From: Rhizobiales bacterium dw_265
GTDB taxonomy: Bacteria; Pseudomonadota; Alphaproteobacteria; Micropepsales; Micropepsaceae
DNA: 64,000 bases
Direction: 5' to 3'
NCBI GenBank assembly: GCA_018449595.1
Contig: JAAVUU010000001.1
Location: forward strand, 682,001-746,000
In this document: positions 1 to 8,111 of the stretch, in pieces
How the letters are laid out: each line of letters opens with the position of its first letter
Numbering within the stretch: the stretch's first letter is position 1
The notes under the pieces: generated by a model
Seen by the model: only the letters and a program-made list of their open reading frames with translations
Database searches by the model: none
What the model was told of the DNA's origin: nothing
Position numbers and translations under genes: made by a program

Positions 1-2
1 CC

Positions 3-626
3 GAGGCGGGCATGATCTATCCCCTGCGCCCCGCCTTGCCCGCCGCGGGCGGCGACAAGGTGCATTGGTCGCTCGCTATTGTGCTCTCCGACCCGGCCGG
101 CGGGCTGGATGGCGACCGCATCGCCCTGCTGCAGCCTGACGGCAGCATGGACTATTACGCCAAGGCCAACTATCCCGCGCCGCTCCCCACGCTCCTGCAA
201 GAGGTGGTGGTGGACGGCTTCGAGGCGTCGGGCCGCATCGAGGCCGTCGCCAAGGAACAGGACGCCTTGCATGCCGACTATAACCTGGTGCTCGCGGTCA
301 AGGATTTCGAGACCCGCTATGCGGAACGCGACGGCATTCCCGTCGCGCAGGTGACCTTCTATGTCAATCTCGCCACCACGCATGGCCGCAGAATCCTGGC
401 CGGCTTCACTACCACGCAGACGGCACCGGCCACGGCCAACACCGCCGCCGCCGCCGCGCAAGCACTGCAGCAGGCTCTGGGCAAAGCGGTGGCCGCCATC
501 GTGGACTGGACCTTCGCCAATGCGCCCGCGACGGTGCCCGGCCAGCCGCCCGGGGCCGCCTCCCCGGACAAGCCGGCGGAACAGCTGCTGCACGAGATGA
601 CCCACACACGCACGGCACCGCAATAG
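3..626 (+). CDS. ABC-type transport auxiliary lipoprotein (5' partial)
   Basis: The frame is open to the left edge, so the true start and a probable lipoprotein signal peptide lie outside the window. About 207 residues are visible. The pattern (a middle segment reading EVVVDGFEASG, then a beta-rich part on intermembrane transport lipoproteins, then an Ala-rich helix before the end) fits the ABC_trans_aux/PqiC family. These outer-membrane-anchored proteins partner MlaD/PqiB-type MCE transport systems that move lipids between membranes. The Ala/Pro-rich tail before the stop is low complexity. The partner permease, ATPase and MCE genes would be expected upstream, outside the window. The family call is by recognition of overall pattern and is moderate. 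Confidence 0.6.
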   Translation, partial: EAGMIYPLRPALPAAGGDKVHWSLAIVLSDPAGGLDGDRIALLQPDGSMDYYAKANYPAPLPTLLQEVVVDGFEASGRIEAVAKEQDALHADYNLVLAVKDFETRYAERDGIPVAQVTFYVNLATTHGRRILAGFTTTQTAPATANTAAAAAQALQQALGKAVAAIVDWTFANAPATVPGQPPGAASPDKPAEQLLHEMTHTRTAPQ

Positions 627-711
627 CTTTCGCGACAGTTTGTCGTCACGCGGGGAACTTTCGCGCTTCGATTCGCATTTCCACTAGGATTTCGAAACGT
701 GGAGTAGCCTC

Positions 712-885
712 ATGCTGAGATGGGCCCTGATTTTCCTGGTTATCGCCCTGATCGCGGGCGCGCTGGGCTTTACCGGCGTGGCGGGCGCCAGCATCGCCAT
801 CGCCAAGACGCTGTTCTTCATCTTCCTGGTGATCTTCGCCGTGCTGCTGATCGCCGGCCTGACCGTGGCGCGGCGCGTCGGATAG
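712..885 (+). CDS. DUF1328 small membrane protein
   Basis: A 57-residue protein starting [16 protein letters not shown] and ending in a short basic tail (ARRVG). It consists of two hydrophobic helices joined by a Gly/Ala-rich turn, which is the whole of the DUF1328 (YtjA) family, a small inner-membrane protein of unknown role common in proteobacteria. A GGAG ribosome binding site lies about 8 bases before the ATG. It overlaps on the opposite strand with the decayed 3' part of the neighbouring methyltransferase reading frame. The call is firm because length, start motif and topology all agree. Confidence 0.85.
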   Translation: MLRWALIFLVIALIAGALGFTGVAGASIAIAKTLFFIFLVIFAVLLIAGLTVARRVG

Positions 886-889
886 CCGC

Positions 890-1394
890 CCTGCGGCTTG
901 ACGACTTCCAGATCATCTCGATCTGCAGCACGACGTTGTTCAGGCTGCGCTCCAGTTCCTGCAGCTGGGCGGTGCCGAGTTCGCCGCTGCGGTAGCGCGT
1001 CAGATAAGGCTCGTCCAGTTGCGACATTGCATGGACCAGTTCGAAGTCCACGCCGTGATGCAGCGCCAGCGGCGTGTTGGCGACATTTCCCGCCTGCCAT
1101 TCCAGATTGCGGCGGCGCGAGAACATTTCCATGGTGGCGGGGATGGGGCACCACGATGCGCACTTGCGCGCCGCCGCGGCAGACCCGGTACAACTCCTTC
1201 ATGATGGCGATGAAGGTGCGCGGGGCCTGGCCCAGATGTTCCAGTGTGCGGTTGAGCAGTACCTCGTCCACCGTGCTGTCCGGCCACGGCCAGGGAAAGG
1301 CCTCAAGATCCCAGCGCAGGTCGGGCGCGCCGAACAGGTCCACATTGACATAGCCCGGCAATATCTGGCCGCCGCAGCCCAGGTTCAGTTTCAC
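890..1394 (-). pseudogene. Frameshifted class I SAM-dependent methyltransferase
   Basis: The start (MKLNLGCGGQILPGYVNVDL) and the next ~90 residues are a clear class I methyltransferase: motif I LGCGG, then a DEVLLNRTLEHLGQ segment and VCRGGAQVRIVVPHPRH. Near base 1130 this frame turns into nonsense while the protein continues in another frame (MFSRRRNLEWQAGN ... ELERSLNNVVLQIEMIWK). Near 905 the expected ending KVVKPQG is found only after returning to the first frame. Two opposite single-base shifts would therefore restore one ~165-residue protein. Either the gene is decaying or the sequence carries two indel errors. An intact methyltransferase of related style lies at 12100-12741. Confidence 0.7.
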
Positions 1395-1407
1395 GGGGAT
1401 ATTCCCA

Positions 1408-1926
1408 TCACTCCGGCAATGCTTTTACCGCGTCCGCCAGCGTCTGCCACGGCCCGATGTCCCAGTGATTGGCGGCCAGCGGCGACGGCGACGGCAGGAT
1501 CCACACCCGCGTCCCGCCCAGGGTTGCGGGCTGTTCGCCGGCGACCGCCTTGCCGCCCATCGCCTTGCGGCCGCCATTCAGGCTGGTGAAAGCCAGGATG
1601 GCGGGCCGCGCCCTGGCGATGCGCGCCTTCAGCGCCGCGACCGCGTCCGGCCCCAGCGCGTCGGCGGGCAGCTGGTGATCCATGCCGAAGGTGAACTTGG
1701 CGATGTCGGTCAGCCCGATGCCCATGTCCAGCAGCAGCGGATAATCGCCGGGCGCGAACAGGCGCGGCGTCAGCCCCACCGCGTGCAGGGTGGGCCAGAA
1801 CTTGTTCTGCGGATTGGCGTAATAGAGTTTCTTCAGCGCCGATTGCCGTCCGGCGGCGGTGCCGCAGAATACCAGTCTCAGTCCCGGCCGCAGCCGGTCG
1901 GGCAGGACGTGTTTTGTCCTGCTCAC
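1408..1926 (-). CDS. mug: Mismatch-specific uracil/thymine DNA glycosylase (Mug-like)
   Basis: A 172-residue protein of the Mug/TDG branch of the uracil-DNA glycosylase superfamily, which removes uracil or thymine from G:U and G:T mispairs in base-excision repair. Diagnostic parts are an early FCGTAAGRQSA turn (residues 20-30), the active-site loop NPQNKFWP (38-45; NPGNxFW in Mug), and the late substrate-wedge loop LPSPSPLAANHW. Length matches the family (about 165-175). Its ATG overlaps the stop of the upstream esterase gene by four bases (ATGA), so the two are probably co-translated. Confidence 0.85.
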   Translation of the reverse strand: MSRTKHVLPDRLRPGLRLVFCGTAAGRQSALKKLYYANPQNKFWPTLHAVGLTPRLFAPGDYPLLLDMGIGLTDIAKFTFGMDHQLPADALGPDAVAALKARIARARPAILAFTSLNGGRKAMGGKAVAGEQPATLGGTRVWILPSPSPLAANHWDIGPWQTLADAVKALPE

Positions 1927-2771
1927 GAATGCGAACGGATAAAGGCGATCATGTCCTGGCGCAGGCTTGTCATGCCGCGAAAGCCCGGCACCAGCGACAG
2001 CAGGATGCCGATATGGCCGGTGCCCCGGTACTTTTTCACCGTCACCGGGCTGCCGAACTGCCTGAGCTTTTTTTCCATGTCGTCGGTGTTGCCCATCCCC
2101 ACTGTAGCGTCCGCGGTGCCGGTCGCCAGCAGCATGGGCGGACGCCTGCCGTCCACATGATAGACCGGCATGCCGCCGGTGTTGTTGGTGCCGTGGAACA
2201 TGTCCACATAGACGGGATCGCTCATGGGCAGGAAATTATAGGGCCCGGAAATGCCGATCACGCCCCGTATCCAGGACAGGTCCCCGCCATGGGCGGCGAG
2301 GAATTCGGGCTCGCTGGCCAGCATCACGGCATTGAAGGCGCCGGCGGAATGGCCGCTGACGAAGATGCGCGCCGGATCGCCGCCAAGTTCGCGGATATGG
2401 CCATGGACCCAGGCCAGCGCGCCGGCCGCGTCCGCGACAAAGCCGGGATATTTGACCTGGGGATAGAGGCGGTAGTCCGCGACCGCCACCACCATGCCGG
2501 CGCTGGCGAAGGCCTGGCCGAACGCCAGATAGTCGGCGCGCCGCCCGCCCTGCCAGCCGCCGCCATAGAAGAACAGCAGCACCGGCGCCGGCGCCGTCAG
2601 CCCGTCGGGCACATAGATGTCCAGCATCTGGCGCGGATCGCCGCCATAGGCGAAGCCGCGATGCACCGCATAGCCGGTCCTGGGCACCAGCAGGTTGATG
2701 GCGGCGAAGGGCGAAAGCCGCGACAGCAATGCGGTGACGCCCGCCGCCATAAAGGCTTTGAATGTCGGCAT
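1923..2771 (-). CDS. Alpha/beta hydrolase (carboxylesterase-like)
   Basis: A 282-residue alpha/beta-hydrolase of the BD-FAE/esterase-lipase group. The oxyanion-hole motif is FFYGGGWQGG (residues 67-76) and the nucleophile elbow is GHSAGA with Ser142. A late G-H pair (RGTGHIG) should supply the catalytic histidine. A hydrophobic N-terminal stretch may be a membrane anchor or signal. It probably hydrolyses short acyl esters; the substrate cannot be told. It ends in a four-base overlap with the downstream glycosylase gene and is divergently placed from the Tat-exported TIM-barrel gene at 2897. Confidence 0.8.
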   Translation of the reverse strand: MPTFKAFMAAGVTALLSRLSPFAAINLLVPRTGYAVHRGFAYGGDPRQMLDIYVPDGLTAPAPVLLFFYGGGWQGGRRADYLAFGQAFASAGMVVAVADYRLYPQVKYPGFVADAAGALAWVHGHIRELGGDPARIFVSGHSAGAFNAVMLASEPEFLAAHGGDLSWIRGVIGISGPYNFLPMSDPVYVDMFHGTNNTGGMPVYHVDGRRPPMLLATGTADATVGMGNTDDMEKKLRQFGSPVTVKKYRGTGHIGILLSLVPGFRGMTSLRQDMIAFIRSHS

Positions 2772-2896
2772 AATTCCGATTTCTGGGGGAGATTTGCGTT
2801 CCTGTCTACGCCCGAATGGGCCTTCCGGTTCAGGCCCGTGTGTGCAAATCTCGCCGCAACCAGAAAAACACCGCCAAAAAATATCGGGAGCCCGCC

Positions 2897-3889
2897 ATGA
2901 ACCGCCGCCATTTCCTGCAGACTTCGGCCGCCCTGGGCGCCATTGGCATCGGGGCCGCCGCCGCCAGGCCCCTGCCCTTCCGCTATGCCTATAGCGCCAT
3001 CTCGTGGGAGACCGATATCGAGGAGGCCATCAAGGTCGGCGAAAAGCTGGGCTTCCCCGGCGTCGAGCCCTTCCGTCACAATGTCGTGAACTATCTCGAC
3101 AAGCCGCTGGCGCTGAAGACGCTGATGGAGGACCACAACATCCGCATGGCGAGCTGCTCGAACGGCGGCGGGCCCAACTTCAGCGGCAATTTCTTCGATC
3201 CGGCGGTGGCCGACAAGACGGTGGCCGATCACATCAACTTCGTGCGCGGATTCATCAAGCCATTCGGCTATGTCAACCACTTCAAGATGAACATGGGCCC
3301 GCGCCCCGACAGCTATGACACCACCGACGAGCAGGTCAAACGCTGCGCCGACAGCCTGAACCGGATCGGGCGCGAAATCCTCAAGGACGGCATCAAGCTG
3401 GCGCCCCATCCCCATGTCAACTCGCTGGTGGAGACCCAGCATGAGCTGGACCTGCTGATGAAGGAGACCGATCCCAATTTTGTCTGGATGACGGCCGACA
3501 CCTCGCACCTGGTGCTGGGCGGCATCGATCCGATGGAAACCCTGACGACCTATTGGCCGCGCATCGCCGAAATCCATTACAAGGATGCGCCCAAAAACCT
3601 GCGCGGCAACCGCAAGGTGGCGGTGCCGCGTTCGGGCCCCGAAGCCGGCGGCCATGGCTGGTTCCGCAGCATGGTGGGAACCGATTCCGGCGGCGTGGAT
3701 TTTCCCGCGATCCAGAAATTCCTGCTCGCCAGGAACTACAGGGGCTGGGTGACGCTGGATTTCGACGCCTCGATGATCCCCAAGGGCGGCACGATGGAAC
3801 AGTTGCTGGCGGAGAACAAACAGTACATCGTGGATGTGCTGAAGGTGGACCCGAAAGACAATTTCCACGGCGCCAGCCGGATTTCCTGA
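2897..3889 (+). CDS. Tat-exported sugar phosphate isomerase/epimerase-like TIM barrel
   Basis: A 330-residue protein of the xylose-isomerase-like TIM-barrel (AP endonuclease 2/IolE) superfamily. The ATG at 2897 is preferred over one 81 bases upstream because it follows a CGGGAG ribosome binding site and begins MNRRHFLQTSAALGAIG, a twin-arginine signal. Likely metal ligands are spread over the strand ends: GVEPFRHN, APHPHVNS, TADTSHLVLGG and IHYKDAP. Export of such an enzyme suggests action on sugars or inositol-like compounds in the periplasm. A substrate-binding-protein gene follows after 18 bases, so they likely form an operon. Confidence 0.75.
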   Translation: MNRRHFLQTSAALGAIGIGAAAARPLPFRYAYSAISWETDIEEAIKVGEKLGFPGVEPFRHNVVNYLDKPLALKTLMEDHNIRMASCSNGGGPNFSGNFFDPAVADKTVADHINFVRGFIKPFGYVNHFKMNMGPRPDSYDTTDEQVKRCADSLNRIGREILKDGIKLAPHPHVNSLVETQHELDLLMKETDPNFVWMTADTSHLVLGGIDPMETLTTYWPRIAEIHYKDAPKNLRGNRKVAVPRSGPEAGGHGWFRSMVGTDSGGVDFPAIQKFLLARNYRGWVTLDFDASMIPKGGTMEQLLAENKQYIVDVLKVDPKDNFHGASRIS

Positions 3890-3907
3890 CAGGCAGTTCA
3901 ACGACCG

Positions 3908-4627
3908 ATGCTCCGACCGCTTGCCACTTTTCTCTCAATCGCACTGCTGGCGGCGGGGCCGGCCTGGGCCCTGACCGTTCTGGGACCGGCCTCCGTCCTG
4001 CCCGGCGCCCAGGCGGTGGCGGCGCTGTTCACGGCCAAGACCGGCGTCGCCGTCACGGTGTCGGGCGGCAGCCGGGACAAGGTGCAGCAGGCGCTGGCGG
4101 CGGGCGGCGGCGATGTGGTGTTGCTGCCTTCCACCGACTTTCCCGCCCTGGCCGGCGTGGCGGGCATGACCCCGATCGGCAGTGTGCCGGTGGGTGTGGC
4201 GGTGAAGGCCAGCCAGCCCGTGCCCGACATCTCGACGCCGGAAAAATTCCTCGCCGCCTTGAAGCGGGCCAAGGGCGTCGCCTATGCCGATCCGTCCGCC
4301 GGCACCTCGGCGGGGGTGATGATTGACGGCTTGCTGAAACAGCCCGAATACCAGGGCGTGCATCGCGTGCCGGTCAAGGGCCTGGCCGTCGGCGGGCTGG
4401 CAAGCGGTCAGGCCGACATCGCGCTGCAATTGCTGCCGGAACTGGCCAACGATCCGGCGGTGAAACTGGTGGGCCCCATGCCCAGCGGCATCTCGGTGGA
4501 TATTTCCGCCGGCATCGTCCTGGCCGGCATGGACACAACCGGCGCCCAGGCCTTTATCGCCTTTGCGGCATCCCGCGCCGCCGCGCCCGCCTGGAAGGCC
4601 GGCGGCCTGCACCCTATCGCCCAATAG
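3908..4627 (+). CDS. Periplasmic substrate-binding protein (ModA-like)
   Basis: A 239-residue protein with a classical signal peptide (MLRPLATFLSIALLAAGPAWA) followed by a bacterial extracellular solute-binding fold of the molybdate-binding type: LTVLGPASVLPG, AVAALFTAKTGVAVTVSGGS, and repeated two-lobe features such as VAYADPSAGTSAGVMIDGLL. No ABC permease or ATPase gene is adjacent, so it may be an orphan binding protein or a sensor for the upstream exported isomerase-like enzyme. The ligand is not predictable; the canonical molybdate loop is only loosely matched. Confidence 0.65.
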   Translation: MLRPLATFLSIALLAAGPAWALTVLGPASVLPGAQAVAALFTAKTGVAVTVSGGSRDKVQQALAAGGGDVVLLPSTDFPALAGVAGMTPIGSVPVGVAVKASQPVPDISTPEKFLAALKRAKGVAYADPSAGTSAGVMIDGLLKQPEYQGVHRVPVKGLAVGGLASGQADIALQLLPELANDPAVKLVGPMPSGISVDISAGIVLAGMDTTGAQAFIAFAASRAAAPAWKAGGLHPIAQ

Positions 4628-4758
4628 CTACGCCTGCTGCACCGCACGGTTTTTGGCGGGCCGCCGCCGCGAAATCCTTTGACCCTAAGTTTTATAGGCT
4701 CTTTTCAAGCCCCGGTTTTGATGCCTTAATGGTGCGGCGCAATATGGGGAACAGCAGC

Positions 4759-5214
4759 ATGGCCAGGCCTGAGACCGACACCACCTTCAGCCACGTCAAG
4801 CCGGGCGATACCGAGTTCAAGCAGGGCGGCTTGCGCGATTTCTTCATGTACCGCGACCTGGGGATCGCCGACGCCACCAAGGGCAAGGTGATCGCCCATC
4901 TGGTCAAGGCCAACAAACCGCCGGTCGAAGGCACAGGCTGGCATTATCATGTCTGCGACTTCCAGATCGTCTACATGACCAAGGGCTGGGCCAAGTTCAT
5001 GTATGAGGACAAGGTCACGCTGGTCGAGGCCGGCGACGTGGTACACCAGCGCCCCGGCATGACGCACTATCTGTTCGATTATTCCCCCGACATGGAATAT
5101 CTGGAGATCGTCAGCCCGGCCGCTTTCGGGTCCGAGTTCGCCGAGCCGGCGACGGACTTCATTCCGGTCGTGACGCCCTGGCCCCAAACCGAGCCCGAGA
5201 AAACCGACGCCTGA
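4759..5214 (+). CDS. Cupin domain protein
   Basis: A 151-residue single-domain cupin. The metal-binding first motif is seen as GTGWHYHVCDFQIVYMTKGWAKF and the second as GDVVHQRPGMTHYLFDYSPDMEYLEI. The ATG at 4759 is favoured because a GGGGAA ribosome binding site sits about 7 bases upstream; in-frame ATGs at 4729 and 4744 exist. Cupins of this kind bind small ligands or catalyse simple isomerase/dioxygenase reactions; the role here is unknown. It converges on the acylase gene. Confidence 0.75.
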   Translation: MARPETDTTFSHVKPGDTEFKQGGLRDFFMYRDLGIADATKGKVIAHLVKANKPPVEGTGWHYHVCDFQIVYMTKGWAKFMYEDKVTLVEAGDVVHQRPGMTHYLFDYSPDMEYLEIVSPAAFGSEFAEPATDFIPVVTPWPQTEPEKTDA

Positions 5215-5226
5215 CGCACGAATGGG

Positions 5227-7416
5227 CTATTCGCCCGGGCGATAGGTTGCGGTGATATGGCCTTTGAGGTCTTCCGGCCAGAAATATACCGGCCGCAATT
5301 CCTCATGGGCATAACGGATTGCCTGGTCGAAGAAATGCGGTGACGCGGGGTCGCCGCTTTCGCCGCCGGTGCTGATGGCGATGGCGCGCACTTTCGGCCC
5401 GAACTCCACGGCCGCGACAAAGCTGTTGCCGCTGGTGCCATAATAGCGGCGCGTGCCCGGATAGCGTTTGGCCCCGAACGAGGCCAGCGAGCCCCATTGC
5501 GACGAGGCGAAGGGCACCGGGATCGAGGGCTTGGCGTCGTCGAAATGCTGCACGATGGCGCCGTCATTGCGTTGCAGGCGGTTGATCTCGCCCCATGGGG
5601 TGCGCCAGTTGCCGAAATCCTTTTGCAGCCGCGCGCTGGCTTCGGCCAACGCCGATAGCCGCTGCTGCGGCGTGCTGCTGGCGATCATATAGTCCAGCAC
5701 CTGCACACCGGCGGCGTTGGCGGCGGCGGCGCATTTGTCCCACAGCGCCTCGCCCCAGAACACCGCCAGCGAGGTCGCCAGCGAATGGTCGGACCAGCGG
5801 CGGTCCCAGCCCTTCAGCAGTGCCACCTGTTCCGCCAGTTTGGCGTCCGGCGTCCTGGCCTGGTCCGCGACCAGCAGTGGGATCAAACGGTCGAAAGCGG
5901 GCATGTGGGAATCATGCGCGATCTTCTGCACCAGATCGTCCAGCGTCAGGTTGCGGTGCGCGGTCAGCACTTCGGTGGCATGCCAGCCGCGGGCATTCTC
6001 GCCCAGCCTGTCGGTGTAGCGGGGATAGTCGCTGCGCTTGGGGCTGTCGGGACCGGCGCCCGACCAGGGGCCATTGTTGGTGTTGTAGAGCCAGCCCAGC
6101 CTGGGATTGGTCACATGCACCAGCGCGTCCAGCGGCGTCAGGCCCTGCCAGTCGGTGGCGGGATCGCTGCCATCCACCGGCTTCAGGTAATCGAAGCGGT
6201 CGTCGCGCCTGGGATCGAACTGCGGCAGCAGCAGTGCGATCTCTCCTTTATCGTCGGCGAACAGCGTGTTGTTGGAGGAATTGGCCTGCAGCCCCGCCAC
6301 CTTCATGAAGCCGGCATAGTCGCCGGCCTTGGTGCGCAGGAAGCTCTGCTCCAGCGCCTCCACCGGCTTGTTCATCATGGCATAGGCGATCCACTTTCCG
6401 CCCCCTTCCTTTTCAGAAGCTTCCCGCACAATGGGGCCGTGATGGGTGGCAAAGGTGGTGAAGACGCGCTTGTCCATCGAGCCATCGGCGGCCTTGTAGA
6501 ACACCGTGACGCGCTTGACGATCAGCGGCCGTTCCTCATTGCCATATTTGTAAAACCACTTGCCGTTCTTCTGCGTCACCGTTTCGGCGAATTCGTCAAT
6601 CGCGTCCAGCGTCGTCGAGGTGTGCATGAAGCCGACATGCTCGTTGAAGCCTTGATAGATAAAGGGCTGGCCCCAGGTCGCGGCGCCATAAGCATGCAGG
6701 CCCTCGTCGCTGGTCATCTGCAATTCGCTGCGGAAGAAGAAGGAGGTGTGCGGGTTTATCATCAGCAGGGCATGGCCGCTGGCGCTGTCGCTGGGACCGA
6801 TGGCGAAACCGTTGGAGCCCACCGGCTCGCGATAAGAGAGATCGGGCTTTTCGACAAAACCCGTGCGGGCGTTGCCATAGAAAGCCTCCAGCCCCGCCGG
6901 GGCGATGCGCTCGATATCGCCGCCGATCGAACCTTCGGTGAAGCTCAGCGCCATCCAGGGTTCGAAATGGCGGATGACGCGCGGCATCACCCTGGTATGG
7001 GTCATCAGATAATAGTTCAGCCCGTCGGCCCAGCCGTTCATCACCGCCTTCAGCCACGCCGGGCTTCTGGCATATTGCGCCTTCAGGAACACCGGATCGA
7101 GGAACAGCTTCTGGCGCAGGTCGGCCCAGATGGCTTTCTCGCCTTCGGTTTCGGCGGTGCGGCCAAGGTTGGTGACGTAGTTGCTTTCGACCCGGTTGAA
7201 ATCGTCCTCGGCCTGGGCATAGACCATGCCGAACACCGCATCGGCGTCGCTCTTGCCATGGACATGGGCGATGCCCCAGTCGTCGCGGGTGATGGTGACC
7301 CGCGCGGCCTGGTCTTTCAGGCGCGCCATTTCATTGTCGCGCATCCGCGCGGGGTCATCCGCGGCGGCGGCGGGCAGGATGAACAGGCAAAGAATGGCAG
7401 CGGCGGCGAAACGCAT
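5227..7416 (-). CDS. Penicillin acylase family N-terminal nucleophile hydrolase
   Basis: A 729-residue secreted acylase precursor. After a signal peptide (MRFAAAAILCLFILPAAAA) comes an alpha subunit with RDDWGIAHVHG, then the self-cleavage site: Gly200-Ser201 in the motif VGSNGFAIGPS. Ser201 would become the N-terminal nucleophile of the beta subunit. Family members hydrolyse amide bonds of penicillins, cephalosporins, N-acyl-homoserine lactones or other acyl amides in the periplasm. Length fits the family. It lies just upstream of a small conserved gene (7420-7671) in the same direction. The substrate is uncertain; quorum quenching is one possibility. Confidence 0.85.
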   Translation of the reverse strand: MRFAAAAILCLFILPAAAADDPARMRDNEMARLKDQAARVTITRDDWGIAHVHGKSDADAVFGMVYAQAEDDFNRVESNYVTNLGRTAETEGEKAIWADLRQKLFLDPVFLKAQYARSPAWLKAVMNGWADGLNYYLMTHTRVMPRVIRHFEPWMALSFTEGSIGGDIERIAPAGLEAFYGNARTGFVEKPDLSYREPVGSNGFAIGPSDSASGHALLMINPHTSFFFRSELQMTSDEGLHAYGAATWGQPFIYQGFNEHVGFMHTSTTLDAIDEFAETVTQKNGKWFYKYGNEERPLIVKRVTVFYKAADGSMDKRVFTTFATHHGPIVREASEKEGGGKWIAYAMMNKPVEALEQSFLRTKAGDYAGFMKVAGLQANSSNNTLFADDKGEIALLLPQFDPRRDDRFDYLKPVDGSDPATDWQGLTPLDALVHVTNPRLGWLYNTNNGPWSGAGPDSPKRSDYPRYTDRLGENARGWHATEVLTAHRNLTLDDLVQKIAHDSHMPAFDRLIPLLVADQARTPDAKLAEQVALLKGWDRRWSDHSLATSLAVFWGEALWDKCAAAANAAGVQVLDYMIASSTPQQRLSALAEASARLQKDFGNWRTPWGEINRLQRNDGAIVQHFDDAKPSIPVPFASSQWGSLASFGAKRYPGTRRYYGTSGNSFVAAVEFGPKVRAIAISTGGESGDPASPHFFDQAIRYAHEELRPVYFWPEDLKGHITATYRPGE

Positions 7417-7419
7417 GGC

Positions 7420-7671
7420 TCAGGGGATACGCGGGTCTTCGCCGACATGGGCGCGGCGGATCGCTTCAATCAGCCTGGGGTCGAGCAGGGCGGAATCCAG
7501 GATCACCTTCTCGGCCTCGGCGTCCTTGATGGCGCTGAAGGGGATTTCGAAGTCGCCGGCATTCTCGACATAGACCACGATCTCGTTCTTGCGGACTTGG
7601 CGCACGGCGCCGAAGGATTTCTCCCCGTCATGGAGGAAGACATCGAAGCCTTCGCGGATTTTCTCGTGCAT
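7420..7671 (-). CDS. Small conserved protein with PRC-barrel/DUF2171-like pattern
   Basis: An 83-residue protein beginning MHEKIREGFDVFLHDGEKSFGAVRQV. The two-strand pattern (EGxxVxxxDGxxxGxVxxV) followed by an EIPFSAI segment and a helical DPRLIEAIRRAH end looks like a small beta-barrel stress domain of the DUF2171/PRC type. Function is unknown. It lies 3 bases from the acylase start and 10 bases after the zinc-finger gene stop, so all three probably share a transcript. Confidence 0.6.
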   Translation of the reverse strand: MHEKIREGFDVFLHDGEKSFGAVRQVRKNEIVVYVENAGDFEIPFSAIKDAEAEKVILDSALLDPRLIEAIRRAHVGEDPRIP

Positions 7672-7681
7672 GGGATGCCTT

Positions 7682-7999
7682 TCAATAATAACGCGGAATC
7701 GGGCCGACCTGCGGGGTGGTGAAACCGCCCAGGTCGAACGTCACTTCATCAACATAGCACCAGCCCCAGCCCTCCGGGGGATCATAGCCCTCGATGATGG
7801 GATGCTTGCTGCGGTGAAAGTGTTTGGTGGCGTGCTTGCCCCGGCTCTGGTCGCAGCAGCCGACATGGCCGCAGGTGCGGCAGACCCGCAGGTGAAACCA
7901 TTCCCAGCCCAGCGCCAGGCAGTCTTCGCAACCCCTGGCGGACGGCGTGACTTTTTGGATGGTGTCGAGATGCGAACAGAAATCGTTGTCGGCCATCAA
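7682..7999 (-). CDS. UBP-type zinc finger protein
   Basis: A 105-residue protein that is essentially one UBP (ubiquitin-hydrolase-like) zinc finger: CSHL near the start, CEDCLALGWEWFHLRVC, CRTCGHVGCCDQSRGKHATKHFHRSKHPII, giving the Cys/His set of the family. In eukaryotes this domain reads ubiquitin C-termini. Bacterial stand-alone versions are frequent beside cNMP-binding FAD oxidoreductases, exactly as here with the gene at 8112-9785. They may act as a redox or partner-binding module. Two ATGs stand side by side at the start; either could serve. Confidence 0.85.
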   Translation of the reverse strand: MMADNDFCSHLDTIQKVTPSARGCEDCLALGWEWFHLRVCRTCGHVGCCDQSRGKHATKHFHRSKHPIIEGYDPPEGWGWCYVDEVTFDLGGFTTPQVGPIPRYY

Positions 8000-8009
8000 A
8001 CTCTTTCCT

Positions 8010-8101
8010 TGTCATGGCCCACCACCGCGTGGGCCATCCAGGGCAAACGGTCAAATATGAGAAGCGGCTCTGGATGGCCCGGTCAAGCCGGGCCATGACA
8101 A
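8010..8101. repeat. REP/BIME-like pair of inverted palindromic units
   Basis: Two ~31-base palindromic units face each other: TGTCATGGCCC...GGGCCATCCA at 8010-8040 and TGGATGGCCC...GGGCCATGACA at 8071-8101. The second is the reverse complement of the first apart from the unit loops, separated by ~30 bases. The sequence type (TCATGGCCC with GGGCCATCCA arms) is that of intergenic palindromic repeats scattered widely in alphaproteobacterial genomes. It sits in the ~110-base gap between the FAD oxidoreductase and zinc-finger genes and could stabilise or terminate mRNA. Confidence 0.75.
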
Positions 8102-8111
8102 TAATGGCTTA

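Noticed and set aside
5785-7722. Plus-strand long frame opposite the acylase
   Set aside because: Antisense shadow; no domain, no ribosome binding site.
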